Assembly (NCBI RefSeq): GCF_003315795.1
Contig: NZ_QMEY01000023.1
Span: forward strand, 62,001-126,000
DNA length: 64,000 nt
Source: Spongiactinospora rosea
GTDB lineage: Bacteria; Actinomycetota; Actinomycetes; Streptosporangiales; Streptosporangiaceae
Direction: 5' to 3'
This document shows, piece by piece, positions 58,135-64,000 of the stretch. The notes beneath the pieces are model-generated. The model saw only the letters and a program-made list of their open reading frames with translations, ran no database searches and had not been told where the DNA came from. The translations under genes were made by a program, and so were the position numbers. The stretch's first letter is position 1; every line of letters begins with the position of its first letter.

Positions 58135-59307
58135 ATGCGAATGCGGGAGGGCGAACCGGCACGGCGTCAGCCCGTTTCCCCAAGCGTGCCGCTGCTCGCC
58201 CGGATGAACATCAGATGGCGGCTCACGCTCACCTACAGCGCGCTGTACTTCGCGGTGGGCGTGCTGCTGCTGATCGTCATGTACCCGGTGATCGGCCAGA
58301 CCGTCGCGCCGTTCTACCGGCGGACCGTGCTGCTCCCCGGCGCCACGCGCGAGCAGGCCGAGGCGGTCGTCCAGGAGTACCGGCGGCAGTGGCAGGCGGC
58401 GGTGGGCGCGGGGGAGTCGACCTTCCTGACCCTGTCGCTGCCGGTCCTGATCGGGGTGGGCCTGGCCGCGATGATCGCGGGGTACCTGGTCGCGGACCGG
58501 GCGCTGCGGCCGGTGCGCAAGATGACCGAGATCGCCCGCAAGCTGTCCGAGAACACCCTGGCCCACCAGCGGATCGCGCTCGGCGGGCCCAAGGACGAAC
58601 TGCAGGAACTGGCCGACACCTTCGACACCATGCTGACCCGGCTCAACGACGCGTACGATGGCGGGCGCAGGTTCGTGGCCAACGCCTCCCACGAACTGCG
58701 GACGCCCGTCACCATCAACCGGACCGTGATCGAGGTGGCGCTGTCACTGCCGGGCGGGCCCGCGGACCTGCGTACCCTCGGGCACGTCCTGCTGGAGGTG
58801 AACGCGCGCACCGAGCGGCTGATCGAGGGGCTGCTGGCGCTGGCCCGCAGCGAGCGCGAACCGGCCACCCGCGAGTCGGTGGACATGCGCGAGATCCTTG
58901 CGACGGCGCTGCGCGACGCCGCCGCGCCGGGCGTGGAGATCTCCGCCGATCTGCGTCCGGCGTGGACCACCGGCAACCGGGCACTGCTCGAACGCTGCGC
59001 CGCCGAACTCGCCGCCAACGCCTTCGGGCACAACCTCGCGGAGAACGGGCGGGTCAGGGCGCTGGTGCGGGTGCTCGGCGGCTCGGTGTCGATCGAACTT
59101 ACGAACACCGGGCCGCACGTGCCGCGGTACGCGGTGGACGATCTGTTCGAGCCGTTCCAGCGGCTCTACCCCGACCGTCCGGGGGCGGGGCTCGGGCTGG
59201 CCATCGTGCGCGCGATCGTGCGGACGCACGGCGGCACGGTGACCGCGACCCCGCGCGACGGCGGCGGCCTGACGGTGGCCGTGCGACTGCCCCGGGCCGT
59301 GGGGTAG
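58135..59307 (+). CDS. Orphan sensor histidine kinase
   Basis: A 390-residue membrane kinase. Two membrane segments (about 27-50 and 100-120, LTYSALYFAVGVLLLIVMYP and LPVLIGVGLAAMIAGYLVA) border an extracellular loop; HAMP region (DRALRPVRKMTEIARKLSEN), H-box FVANASHELRTPVTINR (His is the phosphosite), N-box ELAANAFGHNLAENG and G-box RPGAGLGLAIVRAIVRTHGG. No response regulator gene is adjacent on either side, so the partner is elsewhere. ATG 58135 follows AGGGGG; other starts nearby are possible. Confidence 0.9.
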   Translation: MRMREGEPARRQPVSPSVPLLARMNIRWRLTLTYSALYFAVGVLLLIVMYPVIGQTVAPFYRRTVLLPGATREQAEAVVQEYRRQWQAAVGAGESTFLTLSLPVLIGVGLAAMIAGYLVADRALRPVRKMTEIARKLSENTLAHQRIALGGPKDELQELADTFDTMLTRLNDAYDGGRRFVANASHELRTPVTINRTVIEVALSLPGGPADLRTLGHVLLEVNARTERLIEGLLALARSEREPATRESVDMREILATALRDAAAPGVEISADLRPAWTTGNRALLERCAAELAANAFGHNLAENGRVRALVRVLGGSVSIELTNTGPHVPRYAVDDLFEPFQRLYPDRPGAGLGLAIVRAIVRTHGGTVTATPRDGGGLTVAVRLPRAVG

Positions 59308-59312
59308 GACGT

Positions 59313-60047
59313 TCAGCGCTTGAAGCGCAGCCGCCAGGGCATCAGGGCCGACTCCAGTTGCACCCGCAGGCTCATCTTGGAGGTCCCGGCGCGGCGGTCG
59401 GAGAAGTGGATGGGGATCTCGATGATGGTCATGCCCGCCCTGGTCGCCCGGTAGTGCATCTCCACCTGGAAGCTGTAGCCGCCGGAGGCGATGCCGGCCA
59501 GGTCGAGCGCGGCCAGGCCGTCGGCCCGCCAGATCTTGAAACCGGCGGTGACATCGCGCAGCCTGATGCGCAGGATCGTGCGGACGTAGAAGTTCGCCCA
59601 CGCCGACAGGGCCCGCCGGCCGCGGCTCCACTCGGCGGCGAGGGTGCCGCCCGGGACGTACCGGCTGCCGATCACGCAGGCCGCGCCGGTCGCCTCGGCG
59701 GTGCCGAGCAGCCGCGGCACCGCGTCCACCGGATGGGAGAAGTCGGCGTCCATCTGCACGACGAAGTCGGCCCCGGCCTCCAGTGCGGCGGTGAGCCCCT
59801 GGACGTAGGCGCGGCCCAGCCCCTCCCGGCCCGGCCGGTGGATCACCGAGACCCGGCCCGGGTGCGCGGCGGCCAGCTCGTCGGCGGCCTTGCCGGTGCC
59901 GTCGGGGGAGTCGTCGTCCACGACCAGCACGCGCAGGCCGTCGATCGGCAGCGCGAGCAGCGCCCGCGTGATCAGCGGCAGGTTGTCCACCTCGTTGTAC
60001 GTCGGGATCACGACGGTCACGGTGGCGGTCTCGGTATCGGTGGCCAT
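59313..60047 (-). CDS. Polyprenol monophosphomannose synthase (GT2, Ppm1/DPM1-like)
   Basis: A 244-residue GT-A glycosyltransferase. VTVVIPTYNEVDNLPLITRA, VLVVDDDSPDGTGKAADELA, FVVQMDADFSHPVDAVPRLL (DxD) and CVIGSRYVPGGTL are the GT2 polyprenol-phosphate mannose synthase pattern; RDVTAGFKIWRADGLAALDL and SKMSLRVQLESALM follow. It transfers mannose from GDP-mannose to polyprenyl phosphate on the cytoplasmic membrane face, giving donors for protein O-mannosylation and lipoglycans. No apolipoprotein N-acyltransferase domain is fused. Converges with the histidine kinase gene (5 bp between stops). Confidence 0.9.
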   Translation of the reverse strand: MATDTETATVTVVIPTYNEVDNLPLITRALLALPIDGLRVLVVDDDSPDGTGKAADELAAAHPGRVSVIHRPGREGLGRAYVQGLTAALEAGADFVVQMDADFSHPVDAVPRLLGTAEATGAACVIGSRYVPGGTLAAEWSRGRRALSAWANFYVRTILRIRLRDVTAGFKIWRADGLAALDLAGIASGGYSFQVEMHYRATRAGMTIIEIPIHFSDRRAGTSKMSLRVQLESALMPWRLRFKR

Positions 60048-60120
60048 GGACGTCTCATGCTAGAGGCTCGCGCCCCCGCGCGGGACTGCTTGGCGTGGTC
60101 TGGCCAGGCGTTTGCCCGAT

Positions 60121-60151
60121 TTTGTACAGATTGGTCCATAATCCGTGTTAC
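60121..60151 (+). promoter_or_regulatory. Promoter and operator of TetR gene
   Basis: TTGTAC (60122-60127), 18-nt spacer, TGTTAC (60146-60151), 10 nt before the ATG. Embedded TTTGTACAGATTGGTCCA (60121-60138) recurs on the opposite strand before the MFS gene (60780-60797, as TTTGTATCGTTCAGTCCA), identifying the likely TetR binding motif. Confidence 0.6.
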
Positions 60152-60161
60152 GGTGGGGCGC

Positions 60162-60734
60162 ATGGCACGACCACGGCAGTTCGCGGAAGAGCAGGCGATC
60201 GAAGCGGCGATGCTGGCGTTCTGGGACGGCGGTTACGAGGGCACCTCCACCCAGGACCTCTGTACGGCCACCGGGCTCGGGCGGAGCAGCATCTACAACA
60301 CGTTCAAGAGCAAGCGCGACCTGTTCGAGAAGTCGTTGCGGCACTACATGGCCGACAGGAACGGCCCGATCGTCGAGCTGATGGAGGGCGACCTGCCCGC
60401 CAGGGAGAAGATTCGGACCCTGTTCCAGCGGGCGGTGGACGCCCTTCCCGGCGAGCCGAGCGGCTGCATGGTGGTCAACGCGATGGTCGAGGTGGCCCCG
60501 CACGACGCCGAGGTGGCCGGCCTGCTCCGGCACGACTACGGCGTACGGCTGACGGCCGTGCGCGCGGCGATCGAGGAAGGCCAGCGGGCCGGGGAGATCG
60601 ACCCGGCCAAGGACGCCGAGGCGCTGGCCCACTACGTCATCTCCACGGTGAGCGGGCTGCGCGTCGCCGGTCGCGGCGGCGCCGACCGGTCCACCCTTGA
60701 GTCCATCGCGGCCACCGCCCTCACCGCTCTCTGA
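60162..60734 (+). CDS. TetR/AcrR-family regulator of the MFS gene
   Basis: A 190-residue TetR regulator. Helix-turn-helix at residues 10-50: FAEEQAIEAAMLAFWDGGYE, TSTQDLCTATGLGRSSIYNT, FKSKRDLFEKSLRHYM. C-terminal ligand domain contains EPSGCMVVNAMVEVAPHDAE, the TetR_C_16-like cysteine motif of many efflux regulators. ATG 60162. The MFS gene starts 81 bp downstream, and a copy of the operator motif lies in the gap, so the regulator controls both. Confidence 0.88.
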   Translation: MARPRQFAEEQAIEAAMLAFWDGGYEGTSTQDLCTATGLGRSSIYNTFKSKRDLFEKSLRHYMADRNGPIVELMEGDLPAREKIRTLFQRAVDALPGEPSGCMVVNAMVEVAPHDAEVAGLLRHDYGVRLTAVRAAIEEGQRAGEIDPAKDAEALAHYVISTVSGLRVAGRGGADRSTLESIAATALTAL

Positions 60735-60779
60735 GCACCCCATCCTCTGCGCATGTGCCGGTCTGCCATGCCCTGGTTT

Positions 60780-60797
60780 TGGACTGAACGATACAAA
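60780..60797 (-). promoter_or_regulatory. TetR operator upstream of the MFS gene
   Basis: TGGACTGAACGATACAAA reads on the minus strand as TTTGTATCGTTCAGTCCA, sharing TTTGTA and GTCCA at identical spacing with the site upstream of the tetR gene. It overlaps the region just upstream of AAGGAG and the MFS start. Confidence 0.6.
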
Positions 60798-60815
60798 ATA
60801 AAGGAGATCCCTCCG

Positions 60816-62015
60816 ATGCCGTTGGCCATCTACATCCTGGGCTTGGCGATCTTCGCCCAGGGCACTTCGGAGCTGATGCTCGCGGGCCTGCTCCCCGGCA
60901 TGGCCGCCGACCTGGGCGTGTCGGTCCCCGACGTGGGGTTGCTGATCTCCGCGTTCGCCGTCGGCATGCTCGTCGGCGCGCCCGTGCTGGCCGTGGTCAC
61001 GTTGCGCTGGCCGCGCCGTACGGCGTTGCTCGCCTTCCTCGGTGTCTTCGTCGTCTCGCACATCGTCGGCGCGCTGACCACCGACTACACCATTCTTCTG
61101 ATCTCCCGGGCCGTGGGCGCGTTCGTCTACGCCGGGTTCTGGGCGGTGTCGGCGGTCGCCGTCATCGGCATGGTGCCCGCGAACGCCCGTGGCCGGGCGC
61201 TGGGGGTCGTCACCAGCGGCCTCACGGTCGCCACGGTCGTCGGCCTGCCCGCGGGCACGCTGATCGGGCAGCATCTCGGCTGGCAGGGGGCGTTCTGGGC
61301 GGTGGCCGCGATGTCGGCGCTCAGCGCGATCGGCGTGGCCGTCACGATCCCCGGCGGACGCCCGCCGGCCGCCGAAGCGCCCCGGCTCGGGGCCGAACTG
61401 CGGGCCATGGTGAACCTGCGGCTGTGGTTCGCGTACGGCACGACCGCGCTGACCCTCGCCGCGCTGATGGTCACCTTCAGCTACCTCGCGCCCCTGCTGA
61501 CCGAGACCGCCGGACTACCGGAGGCGTGGGTGCCCGCGGTGCTCGGCCTGTACGGCGTGGGCGCGTTCATCGGCATCACGCTCGGCGGCCGGGCGACGGA
61601 CGCGCGCCCGTTCACCGTCCTGTACACCGGGGCGGCCGGAATGATCGTCACCACGGCGGGCCTCGCCGTGTTCGCCGGCCAGGCCGTGCCGGCCGTCATC
61701 CTGAGCTTCTTCCTCGGCGCGTTCGGCTTCGCCATCAACCCGGCGCTCAGCGCCCGCGTGTTCACGCTGGCCGGGGCGGCTCCGACGCTCGCCGCAGGCG
61801 CCAACGTCTCCTCCTTCAACATCGGCATCACCATCGGCCCCTGGCTCGGCGGCCTGGCCATCGGCGCGGGCCTCGGCTACCCGTCGATCACCTGGATCGG
61901 GATCGCGCTCGGTATCGGCGCGCTCGCCTTGGTCGCGGTCTCGGCCGCGCTGAACCGCAGGGCCGAGCGAGTGGAGGTGTCCGAAACCCCGGTGGCCGAC
62001 ACCGTGTCGGCTTGA
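60816..62015 (+). CDS. MFS transporter (Cmx/CmrA- or AraJ-like efflux)
   Basis: A 399-residue transporter with about 12 membrane helices: LGLAIFAQGTSELMLAGLLP in helix 1, LLISAFAVGMLVGAPVLAVV, and WPRRTALLAFLGVFVVSHIV, the usual DHA1 sequence at helices 2-3. The layout is that of the Cmx/CmrA-like chloramphenicol efflux or sugar-efflux (AraJ) family. AAGGAG lies 9 nt before ATG 60816. Paired with the upstream TetR gene, it is most likely an inducible drug or metabolite exporter. Substrate not predictable. Confidence 0.9.
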   Translation: MPLAIYILGLAIFAQGTSELMLAGLLPGMAADLGVSVPDVGLLISAFAVGMLVGAPVLAVVTLRWPRRTALLAFLGVFVVSHIVGALTTDYTILLISRAVGAFVYAGFWAVSAVAVIGMVPANARGRALGVVTSGLTVATVVGLPAGTLIGQHLGWQGAFWAVAAMSALSAIGVAVTIPGGRPPAAEAPRLGAELRAMVNLRLWFAYGTTALTLAALMVTFSYLAPLLTETAGLPEAWVPAVLGLYGVGAFIGITLGGRATDARPFTVLYTGAAGMIVTTAGLAVFAGQAVPAVILSFFLGAFGFAINPALSARVFTLAGAAPTLAAGANVSSFNIGITIGPWLGGLAIGAGLGYPSITWIGIALGIGALALVAVSAALNRRAERVEVSETPVADTVSA

Positions 62016-62451
62016 ACGAGGGCCTTCGATCGCAATTGCGCACGATCCACAGCTCGCCCGACCAGGATGCGAATCTAGAGGCCCGCTGGCACAATTGCCC
62101 GATACCACGGCAGAGATCATGAGGCCGAATCACATTCGGTTACTTGGCCCTTATCTGTGAGTTGAATCCGAATCTCATTCTGATCGACCGATTCCTGTTT
62201 TTAGGGCATGGTCATGGATGAGTCGATCATGTTATGGTCACCACGAATACCGGATATGGCGGGAAGGTCCATCTGGTCCTCCCGAGGACGGACGCCTGGT
62301 CAGTCGCCGGGGTACGGGCCACTGGACTGACGGGGGCGCAGTGCCGCCGGAGGAGTCTCTCCGGCGGCACTCCGACGTTTCGGGCAATGCCGATATGGCC
62401 GGAACGGATGTCCTAAGACACCCGATGTATGGCCGTGATCGCAATGGGTGA
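62016..62451. other. Gene-free spacer between convergent units
   Basis: About 435 bp between the MFS and GntR genes, with AT-richer parts around 62120-62230. Short open frames near 62220-62450 on the plus strand have no recognisable features. The only firm element is the hairpin at 62340-62371. Confidence 0.4.
62340..62371. terminator. 13-bp perfect hairpin between convergent genes
   Basis: AGTGCCGCCGGAG and CTCCGGCGGCACT pair without mismatch around GAGTCT. It lies between the convergent MFS and GntR genes and can serve both as a bidirectional terminator. Confidence 0.6.
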
Positions 62452-63126
62452 TCAGGTGAGCGTGCGGCGCAGCCAGTCCTCGACGCCCGCGACGTGGACC
62501 GTCGCCCAGGACCTCGCCACCTCCGGGCGGCGGCCCGCGATGGCGTCGCAGATGGCCTGGTGCTGCTCGACGGTCTTCTCCAGCGCCCGCTCCTCGGTGA
62601 GCCCGCGCCAGATCCGGGCGCGGGTGATGGGCCCGGCCAGGTTGTCCAGCAGCGAGGCGAGCACCGGGTTGCCGGAACCGGCCGCGATCCGCTGGTGGAA
62701 GCGCACGTCGTTGGCGACCAGCTCTTCCACGGTCGGGCGGGGCGGCAGGTCGGCCAGGATCGCGCGCAGCGCGGCGATGTCGTCGCCGTTCATGCGGAGC
62801 GCGGCCAGCTCGGTGGCGGCCGGTTCGAGAATGCGCCTGACCTCGAAGAAGTGCAGCACGGTGTCGTCGCGGTGGAAGTCGGCGACGAACGACACCGCGT
62901 CCAGCAGCAGCCGGGGCTCCAGGCTGGTCACGTAGGTGCCGTCGCCCTGGCGTACGTCCAGCACGTTGATCAGCGCCAGGGCGCGGACCGCCTCGCGCAG
63001 CGAGTTGCGGGACAGGCCGAGCCGGTCGGCGAGGTCGGCCTCCTTGGGCAACCGGTCGCCGGGGGCCAGCTGACCGGACACGATCATCTGCTTGATCTTG
63101 TCGATCGCCGCGTCGGTGACCGCCAT
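62452..63126 (-). CDS. FadR/GntR-family regulator with FCD domain
   Basis: A 224-residue GntR regulator. Winged helix at residues 5-65: KIKQMIVSGQLAPGDRLPKE, ADLADRLGLSRNSLREAVRA, LALINVLDVRQGDGTYV. FCD domain at about 80-215: FFEVRRILEPAATELAALRM, VANDVRFHQRIAAGSGNPVL, ALEKTVEQHQAICDAIAGRR carries the Asp/His residues that coordinate a metal and bind carboxylate ligands. Such regulators control sugar acid, lactate or fatty acid genes. No target operon is adjacent; it may regulate at a distance. Confidence 0.88.
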   Translation of the reverse strand: MAVTDAAIDKIKQMIVSGQLAPGDRLPKEADLADRLGLSRNSLREAVRALALINVLDVRQGDGTYVTSLEPRLLLDAVSFVADFHRDDTVLHFFEVRRILEPAATELAALRMNGDDIAALRAILADLPPRPTVEELVANDVRFHQRIAAGSGNPVLASLLDNLAGPITRARIWRGLTEERALEKTVEQHQAICDAIAGRRPEVARSWATVHVAGVEDWLRRTLT

Positions 63127-63251
63127 CGCGCACCGTCCCTCCTGTAGTGCGGCCCGGCCGCCTGGGGAGACCTCCGATGTCTTTCAGTGTACGATGCGGC
63201 CCTGCCCTGGTCTTCGCATTTCGCGACGCCCGCGGGGCCCGGCGGGGCCGC

Positions 63252-63980
63252 TCAGAAGTCGCGGAGCAGCCGGTCGGCGGCGATCTCGATGCGCTGCTGG
63301 ATCTGCTCGTAGGTGCGCCGTCCGCGCAGCATCTCCAGCAGCTCGTGCATCCACACCCCGGCCAGCGACCCGGCCAGCGCGAACCGCTCGCCGTCAGGGT
63401 GATCGTCCCCGCCGCCCGCGACCCGCAGCAACAGCCCGGCCAGGCGGTCGCCGAAGGGGGCGTCGACCTCGGCGATGATCAGCGACCGGATCAGCGCGTC
63501 GGCCAGCTCCGGCTCGCGCATCAGCCCCCGGGTGGCCCGCATCAGCACGTCGGCCGCGCGCCCCGCCGGGGTGGCCGCGTGCGGAGGGCGGCGCTCGATG
63601 CTGCTCTCCAGCAGCTCGATCTCCTCGCCGACCACCGCGGCGACCAGCTCCATCTTGGAGGGGAAGTAGCGGTAGAGGGTGCCGAGGGCGACGCCCGCCC
63701 GCTCGGCGACCGTGCGCATCTGCATGGCCTCGACGCCGCCGCGCGAGGCGAGCGCCGCGGCGGCCGAGATGATCCGCTTGCGGCGCTGGTGCTGCCCGCG
63801 GGAGCGGGCGGCGGGGCGGCCCTCGCCGAGGGGCGCGCGCTGCTGCGGGGGCATCGGCGCGGGGCTCGTGAGTGGACCGGCAAGGGGGCTCGCCGTGGCG
63901 ACCGTCGCCTCGGCGCCACCGGGAGCGGGGGCGCCGGAGCCGTGCAACGGCGCGCCGGCGCTCGCCTGCGGGGTGCGCAT
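63252..63980 (-). CDS. TetR-family regulator, KstR-like
   Basis: A 242-residue regulator. After a Pro/Ala-rich N-terminus of about 65 residues, KRIISAAAALASRGGVEAMQ, MRTVAERAGVALGTLYRYFP and SKMELVAAVVGEEIELLESS form a TetR helix-turn-helix almost identical in wording to KstR, the cholesterol-catabolism repressor. The C-terminal part (VLMRATRGLMREPELADALI) fits the same branch. It may start later (for example the ATG near 63854), since the N-terminal extension is unusual. AGAACACGTTAT directly upstream is a candidate autoregulatory site. Adjacent targets are outside the window. Confidence 0.8.
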   Translation of the reverse strand: MRTPQASAGAPLHGSGAPAPGGAEATVATASPLAGPLTSPAPMPPQQRAPLGEGRPAARSRGQHQRRKRIISAAAALASRGGVEAMQMRTVAERAGVALGTLYRYFPSKMELVAAVVGEEIELLESSIERRPPHAATPAGRAADVLMRATRGLMREPELADALIRSLIIAEVDAPFGDRLAGLLLRVAGGGDDHPDGERFALAGSLAGVWMHELLEMLRGRRTYEQIQQRIEIAADRLLRDF

Positions 63981-63981
63981 G

Positions 63982-63993
63982 AGAACACGTTAT
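63982..63993 (-). promoter_or_regulatory. KstR-like half-operator before the TetR gene
   Basis: AGAACACGTTAT has the AGAAC-N2-GTT core of KstR operators (TAGAAC-N2-GTTCTA) with a weaker second half. It sits 1 bp before the start codon at the extreme window edge, so its extent cannot be judged. Confidence 0.4.
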
Positions 63994-64000
63994 CTGAAAG

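Noticed and set aside
58107..60734. 875-codon plus-strand frame spanning kinase, mannose synthase and TetR genes
   Set aside because: Only its last 190 codons are a real TetR protein; the rest is shadow of the histidine kinase and of the minus-strand GT2 gene.
62234..62451. Overlapping short plus-strand frames
   Set aside because: Composition and frame overlap suggest chance; one runs through the terminator hairpin.
1..64000. tRNA, rRNA, riboswitch or replication origin
   Set aside because: I looked for cloverleaf-like blocks, clustered DnaA-box motifs and known leader structures and found none I could support by eye.

Overview
The window is high-GC actinomycete DNA, most likely chromosomal and most likely from the Streptosporangiales (Nonomuraea or Streptosporangium-like). 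This is inferred from codon usage, the fused 2-oxoglutarate metabolism protein Kgd, PadR-DUF4097 and DUF1707/MmpS-like genes, a DUF6104-like small protein, an NDMA-dependent alcohol dehydrogenase, and several promoters whose -10 box sits 6-7 nt before the start codon (leaderless transcripts). I saw no tRNA, rRNA, CRISPR array, prophage or replication origin.

Left third (about 1-15.4 kb): a gene graveyard mixed with small live genes. It holds an RHS/YD-repeat fragment fused to an IS630 remnant, pieces of VOC, RidA, NarL-type response regulator, second IS630, IS256 and LLM-class oxidoreductase genes, and degenerate tandem repeats, some derived from the 3' end of an intact quinone-reductase-like gene that they flank. 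The intact genes here are an aminoglycoside-phosphotransferase-like kinase, a VapBC pair, hypothetical proteins, a PadR-DUF4097 operon with a recognisable operator, a DUF6104-like gene, small secreted proteins and a YqhA-family membrane protein.

Middle (15.8-40 kb): ordinary chromosome. It contains kgd; a B3/B4-domain protein; an ArsR-MFS operon with a 40-bp perfect palindrome at its promoter; an MBL-fold hydrolase; an FMN reductase with a 34-codon upstream gene; a dehydrogenase; and a complete sugar uptake operon (ROK regulator, ABC ATPase, permease, lipoprotein, Gfo/Idh/MocA oxidoreductase, TIM-barrel isomerase). Then follow a HEAT-repeat protein, an ECF sigma factor with a SnoaL-like tail, a secreted S1 protease, a DUF234-type ATPase, and an NDMA-type alcohol dehydrogenase with a 3Fe-4S ferredoxin.

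Right part (40-64 kb): a compact minus-strand cluster of GT4 glycosyltransferase, SAM methyltransferase, alpha/alpha-toroid (squalene-cyclase-fold) protein and a free-standing KS-AT didomain protein, divergent from a GDP-mannose 4,6-dehydratase gene. It looks like a small, carrier-protein-less glycolipid or polyketide-sugar pathway and is the best candidate for an undescribed system. It is followed by an MmpS-like protein, a cytochrome P450, an NTF2-like protein and a degenerate kinase; a Tat-exported, PaoABC-like molybdenum aldehyde oxidoreductase; a PadR-membrane protein operon; an orphan histidine kinase; a polyprenol-phosphate mannose synthase; a TetR-MFS pair sharing an operator motif; and GntR and KstR-like regulators at the right edge.
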